DNA of 64,000 nucleotides from Aradus depressus (lineage: Eukaryota > Arthropoda > Insecta > Hemiptera > Aradidae): contig OY759215.1 of assembly GCA_963662175.1 (NCBI GenBank), positions 10,467,079 through 10,531,078 of the forward strand, given 5' to 3'. The position numbers and the translations under genes are program-made. The notes below the pieces were generated by a model, which ran no database searches, was not told the origin of the DNA, and saw only the letters and a program-made list of their open reading frames with translations. How positions within the stretch are numbered: the first letter of the stretch is position 1; every line of letters starts with the position of its first letter. Shown here piece after piece: positions 55,501 through 64,000 of this stretch.

Positions 55501-56005
55501 TGAAAACCCTTTTCAATGTAAGTTGTGCAGCTACAGTTGTAGAGAATCATCGAAATTGAAGAGGCATATGTTGATGCATACAGGTGAGAAACCTTTCCAA
55601 TGTAAGTTATGCAGCTACAGTTATAGACAAACATCGAGTTTGAAAACGCATATGTTGATGCATACGGGTGAAAAACCTTTCCAATGTAAGTTGTGCAGCT
55701 ACAATTGTCGAAGATCAGGGGATTTGAAGAGGCATATGCTGATGCATACAGGTGAGAAACCTTTCCAATGTCAGGTGTGCAGCTACAGTTGTAGACAAAA
55801 ATCGAGCTTGAAAACGCATATGTTGATTCATACGGGTGAAAAACCTTTCCAATGTAAGTTGTGCAGCTACAGTTGTAGAGAATCATCGAAATTGAAGAGG
55901 CATATGTTGACGCATACGGGTGAAAAACCTTTCCAATGTAAGTTGTGCAGCTACAATTGTCGAAGATCAGGGGATTTGAAGAGGCATATGTTGGTACATA
56001 CGTGA
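45969..56005 (+). CDS. C2H2 zinc-finger protein with two IKQEP exons (3 exons, about 396 aa)
   Basis: Probably a nuclear DNA-binding regulator. Exons: 45969-46041, 47717-47803, 54975-56005, with GT-AG borders and codons split in phase 1 at both junctions. An in-frame TAA six bases before the ATG (45963-45965) supports the start, and an acceptor-like ttttccag ends at 45893, suggesting a 5' UTR exon boundary. Exon 1 has VIKQEPD and exon 2 VLIKQEPE, both fitting the SUMO site pattern (hydrophobic-K-x-E). Exon 3 has one divergent finger (CFHC...HIVCRH), a degenerate one and ten canonical fingers joined by HTGEKP linkers. The fingers are nearly identical. The last linker is cut by the stop: HT then TGA. 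The 7.2-kb second intron holds Penelope-like elements and an antisense LINE. Confidence 0.88.
46413..46632 (+). mobile_element. SINE family 2 (tRNA-derived) with perfect 12-bp target duplication
   Basis: The tRNA-like head contains gtggccgtgcgggctagagc (A box) and gcgggttcgaatcccgtc (B box). It is followed by a 120-bp body and an A-rich tail. The sequence atatatttctct at 46401-46412 repeats exactly at 46633-46644. It is not related to family 1. It sits in the zinc-finger gene intron. Confidence 0.85.
47278..47622 (+). mobile_element. SINE family 1, full-length copy
   Basis: This is the best copy: a head with A box (gtagctcagtggtatgc) and B box (gggttcgtagcccga), then the full body and a tail ending cctaacctaacc. 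The 8-bp repeat tgtatctt is at 47266-47273 and 47623-47630, a plausible target duplication. It lies in the first intron of the zinc-finger gene, about 85 bp before its second exon. Confidence 0.9.
47717..47803 (+). CDS. Zinc-finger gene exon 2 (IKQEP)
   Basis: Acceptor gttatttcag, donor gtaagt; 87 bp. It encodes DVKEEGEVLIKQEPELLIDD. The repeated IKQEP shape in two adjacent small exons suggests exon duplication. Confidence 0.82.
47812..48523 (-). pseudogene. Penelope-like ORF: RT C-terminus and GIY-YIG endonuclease (minus copy)
   Basis: The piece at 48523-48167 carries FSIHRKPTTTDTVIHPSSN and FKYAAFYSLFHRAYSIP, the conserved end of the Penelope RT. The piece at 48069-47812 carries SGVYSLECATCSQLSIGQTG and FKERIKEHTAEI, the GIY-YIG nuclease with its ECATC cysteines. 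The YIG tyrosine is replaced by Ser (SIG), and a break lies between the two pieces near 48100. Confidence 0.8.
47835..49560. mobile_element. Penelope-like element folded as an inverted repeat
   Basis: About 47838-48276 (minus) and 48529-48967 (plus) are near-identical inverted copies of the same coding region, with a 252-bp spacer holding the preceding part of the minus copy. After the plus copy come the 3' region with a (TA)n tract (49158-49212) and the terminal repeat with a hammerhead-like core (CTGACGA 49437-49443, GAAA 49456-49459), then tggaatagacaatatttcc. The RT palm with its catalytic motif is absent. It lies in the second intron of the zinc-finger gene. Confidence 0.8.
48736..49062 (+). 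pseudogene. Penelope-like GIY-YIG endonuclease fragment (plus copy)
   Basis: GIY-YIG nucleases nick the target for Penelope insertion (family knowledge). The fragment reads SGVYSLECATCSQLYIGQTG, RRFKERIKEH, STFATHIIDNSHTFD and the C-terminal LEQLEINKATK...NDQIYFNYSPLL. Unlike the minus copy, YIG is intact and the reading frame is open to its natural stop. The upstream frame (about 48530-48735) has a stop, and there is no RT domain. Confidence 0.82.
49628..52320 (-). pseudogene. Antisense LINE ORF2 (endonuclease-RT), two frameshifts
   Basis: Pieces: 52320-51235 (endonuclease: LLWNSNGLLTHRQELE, ITETHLT, GGDFNAKHHRWGS, SSDHSPVLL), 51518-50766 (linker and start of the RT, ISKSPGFDLITGKIL) and 50764-49628 (RT: FGFRPEHSTTQQ, FLDVAQAFDRVWH, AGVPQGSILGPILY, YADDTAI, and the C-terminal YLGFYLDSRLTWNPHTRLKR). 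The catalytic YADD is intact. It ends at TAA (49628-49630). Confidence 0.92.
52317..53618 (-). pseudogene. Antisense LINE ORF1 (gag-like), one frameshift
   Basis: Two pieces: 53618-53019 (Lys-rich start, YRVVIRGLHHSTQPDEIKSA) and 53009-52317 (zinc knuckles CTKCQEYGHTHSYC, CVKCPGNHLSADC, CFLCGDNHPANYRGC, then a proline-rich tail with a repeated PPTSHY unit). The shift lies near 53020. The stop overlaps the ORF2 start as ATGA. Confidence 0.86.
54066..54557 (+). mobile_element. Penelope-like 3' region, second direct copy
   Basis: It starts tagaaataaataaagctacc, matching 48979 onward, and follows that copy through the 3' region to CTGACGA (54481-54487), GAAA (54500-54503), ccggta and tggaatagacaatatttcaa. 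The direct copies at 48980-49560 and 54066-54557 flank the antisense LINE. Confidence 0.75.
54561..54725 (-). mobile_element. SINE family 1 fragment
   Basis: Minus orientation. It retains the catgagtc end and the agagcgct..accagag body segment and is cut at a diverged tcacgctttaacgagtag region. It abuts the end of the Penelope-like repeat. Confidence 0.7.
54975..56005 (+). CDS. Zinc-finger gene exon 3 (finger array)
   Basis: Acceptor ttgttttag. Ten tandem 28-residue fingers of the form F-Q-C-K-L-C-S-Y-S-C follow a divergent first finger. By helix region the fingers 2 to 10 fall in types: QKSS (2, 4, 8), ESSR/K (3, 5, 9), QTSS (6), RSGD (7, 10). Stop TGA at 56003-56005. Confidence 0.93.
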
Positions 56006-56390
56006 AAGAAACCTATCCTAGGTAGACCATGCTAATGTTCCAATTTAAATATTCCACTTCTGTTAAATTCACTCGGACCAACATTAGTGGCCATTTCCAA
56101 TTAAATAATATAACTTTTGGGTTGTGTAAGAAGATTCTGGATTTATATATTCAATATTTATCACAGCTTTATTTTTCCCATTTATTACATCCTAGTAATG
56201 ACAAAAGATTCGGGAAACACTCCTGTTCCGACTTAATATAGAAAGGAAATATAAGTAAACCTTAACACGGTGTATTTGTATACAAACTTTTAACAACCAC
56301 CAAAACATCTAAATACAAAATCATTCATGTGATATTATATATCTGCTGATAGTTGATCCATATGTTTAAATGTTTAATCCCCACACTCCT
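56006..56390. other. Downstream of the zinc-finger stop
   Basis: AT-rich sequence. About 56145-56220 (tttatcacagctttattttt..cccatttatt..ttcgggaaacactcc) resembles the inverted-repeat arm at 758-883. The ORF at 56029-56241 is not considered real. No clear poly(A) signal. Confidence 0.4.
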
Positions 56391-56394
56391 TCCC

Positions 56395-56960
56395 TCTTAA
56401 TCATTTCTTACACACGTACCTGGAAAACAGCCGCAGCTGCACTTCACACCTGTGGTCCATAGCTGCTCCAGGTCCCGGATCCACTGCTGCGCCCGCTGAC
56501 TGTGTCTTCTCCGGGTTTCCTGTCTCGGGGACCCTCCATGCTCAACTCCCGTCCTGGTGGATAACCCCACTGCTCTCCGATCATTCTGCCTCCTCAATAG
56601 GTCCTCCGCATTTACTACGCTGCACCGTTCACGGGCCCGCACTATGAAGGTCATGGTGCTATTCTGCCATACATCCTTCTTCCCATTTCTTTCGTTCACC
56701 TCGCTTGCATTTGTTCCACACCAGTTGGTTAAAACTAGCTCCGCGTCTCTTCTTTTCCACCGCCTCGGCTAAGTTCGGCTTCAGGACGGTGAGGGATGTC
56801 TTGAGACTCCTTTCAAGGAAGAGCTCCCTTGGAGCCCGATTGGTATCGTATGCGGAGTTGACCGATACCCCAACAGAAATTCATCCAACTTCTGTTTTCG
56901 GCCGAACCCCTTCGCCTTCCTCTATCATCTTTTTAAAGACAGACTTGCTATAGACAATGC
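56395..56960. other. GC-rich, ORF-bearing block of unknown origin
   Basis: Much richer in GC than its flanks. Minus-strand frames give NSAYDTNRAPRELFLERSLK, TVLKPNLAEAVEKKRRGASF and the ORF at 56699-56397 (SPRQETRRRHSQRAQQWIRD). It could be a retroelement C-terminus or a decayed gene; no domain is recognised. Confidence 0.3.
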
Positions 56961-57100
56961 TACATACGAATTGTTTTGTAGTGCGCGATCAGTCAACATT
57001 TGGGTATCCGGTCCTTTGATACGAGAGAAAGCTTTGGAAATCGCCCAAGCTTTAGGACTAACGGATTTTAAGGTTTCTCTACTCAGTTTGATTTTATAAT
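56930..57100 (+). pseudogene. pogo/Tigger-type transposase DNA-binding fragment
   Basis: One frame reads LAIDNATYELFCSARSVNIW then VSGPLIREKALEIAQALGLT and DFKVS, matching the second helix-turn-helix (Tc5/CENP-B type) of pogo-class transposases. It runs into a stop soon after; the DDE domain is absent. Confidence 0.6.
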
Positions 57101-58955
57101 GCCGCCTGAATTAATTGTTTTAGGAGCATTATAGAGCATTACAAGTAAAGAGGTATTGCTTCAAATAAAGCACTGCTTTCTAAACTATTTTTAAAAACAA
57201 TTCAGAAGTGAATGCCCTTTCGAGTCTACAAATTAATTTAGAAAAAAGAATCATTGAAGAGAGAAAACTTAAAACAAAAATACAAATTGAAAAAGAAACT
57301 AAGTTTTTATATTTTTAAATTCTTGAAATAGCTTAATAATTCTTAAACATATATTAAGAAAGATTTTTTTTAAATATGTACATATGTACCTACCTATGTT
57401 TCTTTCTTATTCTTGAATGAAATTTGTTTTTAGTAAATTCTTTAAATCATCAACATAAATTAATAACATATTTAAAGAAATAAGTTTCTTTGATTTTTTT
57501 ATTATAGAATAATTTTTTTTTTTTTTTTTAATCAATAATTGCCTAAAATTTGTTCACGTGAATCTTTCCTTTTTTTATCTAATACATTTTCTATTAAGTG
57601 GACAATAGACCCTGGTGTCCTCTGCGGTAAGTTTCAATTTATTTTCTGTAGACTAGGAACAACAGTGCAGGACTAGGAACGGTACAGACCTAATGTGGTA
57701 TATTGAAAACAGAGGGGAAGTTTTGGAAGGAGCTATAAACAATATTTAGGATACTCTACAGAATAAACACATTCTTTCTAGCAAAGAAGATGCAGGTGAC
57801 TGGAAATATGATTAGGTTAACTAAAGTTTGTTACTATAATCTGCATTTTAAAAAATTATATAATTGTACTTTTCATATTTTTTTCAATTATAAATTTAGT
57901 ATGTACCTATATAAAAATTAACTAATTTCATTTTTTTTTTATTAAAATCTATTTTATTCCAACGTTTATAACATATTATGTAATTAAACAATGATTGTGT
58001 AGTAAATTGAACTATTTTTTTATATTTGTAAATTTGATATAAAATAAATATTTATAAATGTTTAATTTTTCTATTCGTTTATTCCCTTTTTTTCACCAAG
58101 GTAATGTTCCTAATACCTTTTGGGACAATTTAACAGCTATTTTGATACCAGTAATAGTGATGTTAGCCTTTGGTTTCTCGTAATGAACCTAAAGTGACTT
58201 ACACCACTATGGCTTTCAACCCTTCAATAAAAAAATTATATATTTAAGAAAAATCGGATAAAATCTATTTGAAATATAAATAATAAGATATTAGGAAAAA
58301 TATTTTATAAAAAAATAAAAATTATTTTTTTATTATTACTTTGTTAATTATAATTTTTTTTTTTTTTCAAATCTGGTTAGTCAGGAAATGGATCTACCAA
58401 TACGAGATTTTTGATTGTCGTCTCTTCCGCCTTAAGCCGCAACTGACAGAGCATAAGCATGTTCCTACAGAAATCCGCTAAACAAGAAAAATAAAAAGAC
58501 TTTGCATAGGCAGAACTATGTATTGGAATTATATATTACAGAACTATAATATATATATGGTGCTATTTTTCGTTTGAATGGACGTGTAGAATGTAATGAA
58601 AGCATGAAAATAATACAGGCAAATAAAAATGAAAAAGGCTGCGATTTAAGTGTATCTTTCGATATCAAGACATCAAATCTGCTAAATGGATATCGATGTG
58701 TTTTTTTTTTTTTTTTTTGCGTGTTCAGTTTAATATATACCAATCTCTTTGGTAGATGTTTCTAATGCATCGATATTGTTCCCCAATAATGGCTTCTCAT
58801 AATCACTTTTTAGATTTTCCGATTTGGTTGCTATGGTAAACTTTCCAAAGCTCACCCAGTTCAAACATTATAACACCGAACACAGGCGGTGGTTTATGTG
58901 ATTTTGTATTATTTTCATGAAATTTTGATAGAAAAACAACAACAAATAAAAAAAA
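57101..58955. other. AT-rich intergenic DNA upstream of the channel gene
   Basis: Long A and T runs (for example 57509-57529, 58360-58369 and 58701-58718). No gene, RNA or repeat family is recognised. Any promoter of the channel gene would lie here, but no motif stands out. Confidence 0.5.
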
Positions 58956-59080
58956 ATGCCAGCAGTTAAGCGTTCAAGTATAAAAAATGTTGCATTGGAT
59001 TATATCGAGGACTTTGGAAAAGAGACTACACTTCATGGAATCAGGCATATCTTAAATTCAAAGTTTCATATCCTAGAAAG
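58956..59080 (+). CDS. DEG/ENaC exon 1 (HG motif)
   Basis: ATG in aaaaaatgcc; donor gtaagg. It encodes YIEDFGKETTLHGIRHILNS; the His-Gly pair is the conserved gating motif. Confidence 0.85.
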
Positions 59081-62000
59081 GTAAGGATGTTTTTATTAAC
59101 TCTGGCTACTGTTGTTTGTTTTTTTCTTGGGGGGTAAGAAATTTTTAAAAAACAAGCAGGTTCTCGGATGTGTGTGTTTCGCCTCTGCACCCTAAATCAG
59201 AGGAAATTACTGCGCCGTGTATAAGGACAAGATGGCATTTGTAACTAAGTGCGGCCCTTGAGGTCCACAAGGCAAACTTCCCAGCATGATATCAATATCA
59301 TTAATAATAATATCACAAAACTAGACATTTTATTCAGTATAGAATTATTTATTAATTTAACTGAATTTAATCTATACATAGATTTTTAATTGATTTGCAA
59401 ATGCACATAGGTAACATAGCCTATTTTTTTTTTAATTTTATACAACTACATATCAAATTTCATGACAATCCGATAATCCGTTAATGAGGTTGAACTATTT
59501 TTACGCTCAACCTCCACTCACAGTCCCCCCTTCCGTTGAGAATTTTGAGATGTCACCCTTTTTTCAATTTGGCTTTTAAGAATACTACATGTTAAATTTC
59601 ATTGCATCCGAGTATCCGTTAATGTGTTAGCACAATTTTTATGCTTAGCCCCCCTCCCCATTGCCTCTGTTAAGAATTTGGAGACACCACACACCCTATT
59701 TTTAACTTCCCAGCTTATAGGGAAGTTATTGTAATGGGCCCGAAAATCTAAATCAAAATTTTCATAATATTTTTATGTTTCAAGGTCATTACAGTATTTT
59801 TACACTATTTTTGGAAAGAAGTCTGTGTGTACGTGCGTGGTCATTTTTTCCTGCACGATATCTCGCGAATGAAAAATGATATCGACTCCGCTTTGGTGCC
59901 AATCGAAGCGTATCAACTTAAATATGATCTGAAAGAAATTTTATCAAATTCGGTCCTCCCGTTTTTTCGTTTCAAAAAAAAGACTTCTCAAACAAGTGGA
60001 TTTTAGGAATTCTTGAAAAAGATATATCCCACCTAATTTGTTGTGGTGGGAAATGTAGCATCCTTTAGAGCCAGATTGAAAGAAAGGCTATAAGGAGTCT
60101 GAAAATTTTGAACTGGAGGGGGGGGGGGGGGTATGAAAGGAGCTAAGCATAAAAATTTTTCTAGCTCATTAACGGATGGTCGGATTGTCATGAAATTTCA
60201 CATGTAGTATTATTCATAGCCAATTGAAAAATAGGGTGTGTGAGTTAATAAAACCTGTTTTTTCAGACTTCTATGGTTGTTTATTGTCACGTTAGCAACA
60301 TTCGGAGCTGGCTCCCTCATCATAAACAACTGGACTAGATATAATGCCAACCCAACTGTCATTTCTCTAGAGAAAGATTTCAGAGATTGGAGTCTACAAT
60401 TTCCTGCAGTCACGGTCAGAATTATGTAGTTTGGATAATAATGAAAGCCAATTTGCTTGCTTTCAACCAAGGAAACCTGTTTCAGTTAATAATTTGATAA
60501 CAGTTGATTATATACATACACCTTATTTAATCCACAGGTATGCTTTCAAGATAAGTTGAATGAAACGCTTGCAGCTGAATTTATTGCCGAGTAAGTATAT
60601 TTGTTTATTGAAAATTTTTAGATAGCGGTTTCTTGAGGTGAAGTTTCCCGAAAATGTTTTTTTAAGGAGGGCGCCGGAGAAGCATCCTGTGGAAAGTATC
60701 ATGGGATGGATCCTCACCGCGTCCTGGGCCTTTAGATTTCTTTTCTTGAAGACAAAAAAACATTGAGCTCGCTGTCCTTTGGAGGGGATGTGAAACAGCG
60801 AAAAAAGTTTTGCTTTTTTGTTTTCTGCGATATAAGCTTACTTGGGCAATCGGTCCGCTTCCTCGAAACCCTTAATGGAGTCCCACTTTCTTGTAATTAC
60901 CTAAGGTTTTTAACTGATTTACGCACTCCCGTAGTAACTTGACTGTTGCAGAAGATTTTCATCTGCTCCATGACCTAAATCCATGGACTGTACACCGGGC
61001 CGCTACTAAATTTGATGTATTTCTGAAAATTGTAGACAGAAGACAATTTTCTGCTTTCAACCTGTACGAGTACCAAAAAACAATGTTCCATCTAAAAGTG
61101 ATACAATCATAAAAAAATAAAGAAAAAATAATATTTGTTTAAAAGTACCTAATTGAAAAATATCGGCTTTGCGTAGAGGATATCTTTCATCATATTTATA
61201 TAGTCTCACTTAATGTAGTGACTATAAAATGCAGGCGCTCTTATTGGGCCTCAATCTAACATAAATTAGAGTCTACGACATTAACCCAAGATTTTTTTAG
61301 TTTCTACTGTCTGCTGTTCACTGGTAATATTTCGTCTCTTCAGTTCATGGTTTAAACTGCGAGTTTGTGACTTTAAAAATAAGACAATATTGATTTTGAC
61401 ATTTATTAAATGTGATTCACTTCATTTTAAGGAGATGGGGTGCCGAAGAGAATACAACTGAGTACAATCTCTACCATGATTTCCTTTATAATGTTGCCAA
61501 TCTACAATATGAAACTATGGGCAATTTTTCCAAATATTTGAAAAGTCCAGAGTTAATGAGCATTTCAGGAAAAGAAATGATTGAAATTACAAAAAAGGTA
61601 TATTTTTCCGCACGACTATTTCTTATGAAGACATTCTTCTGGATTAGAAAAGAAATGGTCTGGAACCTGACCGATGGAACATGTCAGCTGGGGTTCTAGT
61701 GGTGTGCTGAGCGGTAGTCTCTCGCATGTTCCTGGGAGTCCCTCACTTCAATTTCTTGACCAGTTCTTTAGTCGTTTGCTTATACAGTAGAGCGTCGATT
61801 ATCCGAACGTCAGTTATCTGAACGTTCAATTATCCGAACTGGCTTCATGAAAAAAAAATCAAATTAGTTTTTCTATGAATTCCCATGAGGGAAACCTAAT
61901 TAATTCTTAGAAAGAGCGTTGTTAGCTCTATAAGGGATATTATTGGGTCTATATTTGTTTACTAAGAACTAACTTGTATGTCTATGTATGTAAATTGTTC

Positions 62001-62863
62001 ATTGGATTTTTCCACTGAATCCCTTTCCATTCGTATGGTCGGTTACCAGTCAATGCTCTCAGTTTCAAATCATTCATTGTGAAATCTACATTTAATTAGT
62101 TAGTGGTCACATATTTTAAGTAAAATAAAAAGGAAACCAGTAGTGCTTTCATTAAAAGATAAAATAGAATTTATTATGCGGATGAAGAAAGGTGAAACGG
62201 ATCAGGCATTAGCTATAAAGTTCGGTGTTGGTAAATCAACGATAACGGGAATAAAAAAGAATTCTGATTCAATCACTAGGTATGCACTTAATCTTGACAG
62301 TGAGCAGGGCACTTCATATCGTTAAACTATGAAAAAACCAAAATTATAATTGTTGGAAGATGCTGCATTCACTTGGTTTTTGCAAAAACAGGCTTCTGGG
62401 CAGCCCATTTTGTGTGAAAAAGCAGTGGAATTAAACATGAAGCTTGGTGGTGACTCTCCATTCATCGTAATTTCTGGGTGGCTGAAAAATTTCGATTATC
62501 CGAACCACCCCACACAACATTAGTTCGGATAATCGACGCTCTACTGTATTTTATTAGCTTACTTTTATTTAGATACATTCATTCTTTGTTTACTGAATTA
62601 TTATTTATTAAATTTAGTAGGTATAGGATTTAGAGTAATATTGTCTGAGAAAAAAGGGAAAAGTGGACATGTTTCAAAGGCCTGACCATACTGATGATTT
62701 TTTTTTTTTTTTTTTTTTTTCAATTTTAGATTATGCTCCCAATGCAGTACCGTGCAACTATTTTCAATGCAGCCTATAATAACCTGACATTCTATGAAAC
62801 ATTAACTGAACTGGGGATATGCTATTCCTATAGTGGATACGTAACTAATTTCATCTCTTTAGT
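58956..62863 (+). CDS. DEG/ENaC (pickpocket-like) sodium channel, 5' part (5 exons)
   Basis: Amiloride-sensitive-type cation channel subunit in the plasma membrane; insect members serve mechanosensation, taste and fluid uptake (family knowledge). Exons: 58956-59080, 60267-60414, 60538-60590, 61432-61597, 62730-62863, phase-consistent, about 208 residues. Visible: a cytosolic start with ETTLHGIRHI (the HG gating motif), TM1 (LLWLFIVTLATFGAGSLIIN), post-TM1 FPAVTVCFQD and the extracellular TELGICYSYSG, each a family landmark. The cysteine-rich domain, the degenerin site and TM2 are missing, so the gene should continue past the window or into unrecognised exons. The final donor could be 62862 or 62864. 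Confidence 0.88.
59420..60245. repeat. Direct and inverted copies of a roughly 130-bp repeat in the channel intron
   Basis: About 59420-59530 and 59560-59705 are direct copies (aaatttcatgacaatccgat / aaatttcattgcatccgagt, then ccgttaatg). About 60115-60245 is an inverted copy (cattaacggatggtcggatt). Between the copies is a GGGAAGTTAT-type repeat (from 59714) and at 60117-60131 a poly-G run. Confidence 0.6.
60267..60414 (+). CDS. DEG/ENaC exon 2 (TM1)
   Basis: Acceptor gttttttcag, donor gtcaga. It encodes TM1 and SLQFPAVT. Confidence 0.9.
60538..60590 (+). CDS. DEG/ENaC exon 3
   Basis: Acceptor atccacag, donor gtaagt; 53 bp. It encodes VCFQDKLNETLAAEFIA, continuing FPAVT across the intron. 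Confidence 0.88.
61432..61597 (+). CDS. DEG/ENaC exon 4 (extracellular)
   Basis: Acceptor cattttaag, donor gtatat. It encodes EYNLYHDFLYNVANLQYETM and SGKEMIEITKK, an extracellular segment. Confidence 0.85.
61785..62546 (+). mobile_element. Deleted pogo/Tigger transposon, perfect 24-bp inverted ends, TA duplications
   Basis: Both ends begin CAGTAGAGCGTCGATTATCC (24 bp identical as reverse complements) and are flanked by TA at 61783-61784 and 62547-62548. The 762-bp element retains only the N-terminal DNA-binding part of the transposase. It is nested in the channel intron between exons 4 and 5. Confidence 0.93.
62143..62504 (+). pseudogene. Tigger transposase N-terminal helix-turn-helix domains, two stops
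   Basis: The first piece, 62143-62325, reads LSLKDKIEFIMRMKKGETDQ and FGVGKSTITGIKKN, the CENP-B/pogo first helix-turn-helix. After TAA at 62323-62325 the same frame continues TMKKPKL, has a second TAA, and then reads LLEDAAFTWFLQKQASGQP and CEKAVELNMKLGGDSPF, the second helix-turn-helix. The catalytic DDE domain is deleted. Confidence 0.85.
62730..62863 (+). CDS. DEG/ENaC exon 5 (TELGICYS)
   Basis: Acceptor caattttag after a poly-T tract (62700-62720); donor gtatgt at 62864 (or gtgtat at 62862). It encodes YETLTELGICYSYSGYVTNF. Confidence 0.85.
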
Positions 62864-63114
62864 GTATGTTGAATAATATCTTAATTTCATGATTTATAAT
62901 ACTTCCATAGATTAGATTCATTGCTAGACCTTTACACAATTTAAAAATATACACAAATTATCAAAGGACGGTGTTCTGAAGAAGCTGGGGCTTTAGATGA
63001 CGGTGTGGCAAAGGTGAAATATTGAGCAACCCAGTTCTGATTCTTGTCTATATCTCCAACATGAAGTCTCGAACGTCAGGAACTCTCCGCGTATCTTAGA
63101 ATTCCTTACTGTCA

Positions 63115-63262
63115 AAAGCACAGGTAAAGAATTTTATTTTCGAAGCTGACCAGTCTCTTGATGAGGAATGTAGTGTTCTTGTTGAAAACTGGGTTGAGTG
63201 CGGAGAGTCTGGTGTAGGCATGTGTAAATTTGGAGTTAATATGTTGGCCCTAGGTCAGTTTA
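63115..63262 (-). pseudogene. Jockey-like RT C-terminal remnant
   Basis: The minus-strand frame reads GQHINSKFTHAYTRLSALNP then VFNKNTTFLIK. It lines up with [20 protein letters not shown] of the LINE at 9950. It is interrupted by a stop and truncated. Confidence 0.65.
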
Positions 63263-63759
63263 ATCTTCGAGAATTGGTATATAGATTTAATGATATTTAT
63301 ACAAACAGACTTTGAAGAATCTAATAAATGTATTAATTGACGGGGTTAGAATTAAAAGTGACATTTTTAAAACTTAGAAAGTGTGCATTAAGTGATTAAC
63401 TGATTTAAAAAATCTATAATTTATCGAAACCGGAAATATTTTGTCTTCTGCTTTTATGGTGAAAGTTGCTGTTAGCAAACCATAAAATTGAATAAAAATT
63501 TTAATTTCAAGGTCACTATGATATGTTTAAGTTACTTGTTTACCTCACCAAAATGGTGTGATTGCCACTAGATCTTAGCACTGGCTAGGATTTCACATGC
63601 AAAACTTTTTTCCTGAAGAGAACTATCATTTTTGTACCCGATTATGCACAACGAAAAATTTTCAAAAATGTTGCTTGGACCATTTTTTTTTTTTTTGGCC
63701 TCAGCAGACACCACACTAGCCATTGCTATTCTTAAAACTACACTATAAAAGATAATTCT

Positions 63760-64000
63760 GCCAAAGACGGGATACTGGAGGGAGGAGCCCAGACAGAGGG
63801 CCCAAGCAAGCGGCCCCAGCCAAGCCGGGGGACAGCCGGAGGCACCGCCGGACCACATCACCCAAAACAATATTCATAGCGCCAACCAGTGACTGGAGTG
63901 AAGGCTCCTGAAGGAAGGTCTGCATGTAGTGCCGGCCGTCCAGACCTTCGGAGCTCCTGGGTCTATAGACCAGTGCCCCCCACAGACCCCCAGCCAGCAA
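63760..64000 (-). CDS. Possible coding exon at window edge (unknown protein)
   Basis: A GC-rich block contrasts with the AT-rich flanks and is open on the minus strand to the window edge. It encodes LAGGLWGALVYRPRSSEGLD, GRHYMQTFLQEPSLQSLVGA and MNIVLGDVVRRCLRLS. The balance of charged and hydrophobic residues looks protein-like. No domain is recognised and no donor site is convincing (the frame runs to a stop near 63743). It could equally be a GC-rich repeat. Confidence 0.35.

Noticed and set aside
55044..55886. 280-codon ORF antisense to the zinc-finger array
   Set aside because: It exists only because the 84-bp finger repeat happens to lack stops on the other strand; the sequence is a periodic shadow with no domain.
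1..64000. CRISPR arrays, operons, riboswitches or prokaryotic transfer
   Set aside because: Spliceosomal introns, SINEs and LINEs show a eukaryotic chromosome; the regular repeats are satellite or minisatellite without spacers.

Overview
The window reads as a nuclear segment of an arthropod, most likely an insect. It is AT-rich, its genes are split by GT-AG introns, its genes have animal homologues (Ocrl-type phosphatase, cathepsin B, pickpocket-type channel), and its introns carry Jockey-type LINEs, Penelope-like elements, tRNA-derived SINEs, pogo/Tigger DNA transposons and a Helentron-like remnant. A hemipteran is a guess from the repeat style, not a demonstrated point.

Four host genes lie on the + strand. 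(1) 2416-24634: fifteen coding exons, all phase-compatible, of a 5'-truncated Ocrl/INPP5B phosphatidylinositol 5-phosphatase (5-phosphatase, ASH and inactive RhoGAP-like domains, with a stop codon). (2) 34976-42765: a complete six-exon cathepsin B (345 aa, Cys110/His280/Asn300, occluding loop). (3) 45969-56005: a three-exon C2H2 zinc-finger protein; two small exons each carry an IKQEP motif and the last exon encodes ten near-identical fingers. (4) 58956-62863 and beyond: the 5' five exons of a DEG/ENaC (pickpocket-like) channel, probably continuing past the last recognised exon. A GC-rich, possibly coding stretch on the - strand runs off the right edge (63760-64000).

The introns and intergenic DNA are mostly mobile DNA. 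A 4.2-kb Jockey-like LINE with 14-bp target-site duplications lies in an Ocrl intron. A second LINE lies antisense in the zinc-finger gene, next to a Penelope-like element whose GIY-YIG region is folded into an inverted repeat. Short repeats with hammerhead-ribozyme-like cores (CTGANGA...GAAA) occur in both orientations at several sites. Two SINE families are present, one in about ten copies, the other with a perfect 12-bp duplication. Between Ocrl and cathepsin B is a roughly 115-bp satellite in both orientations, with a 28-bp minisatellite and a perfect hairpin. A deleted Tigger-type transposon with perfect inverted repeats and TA duplications sits in the channel gene.

No operons, bacterial genes or CRISPR arrays are present. 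The host genes look unrelated in function. Exon boundaries were set by reading splice sites and phase by eye; no database search was possible.
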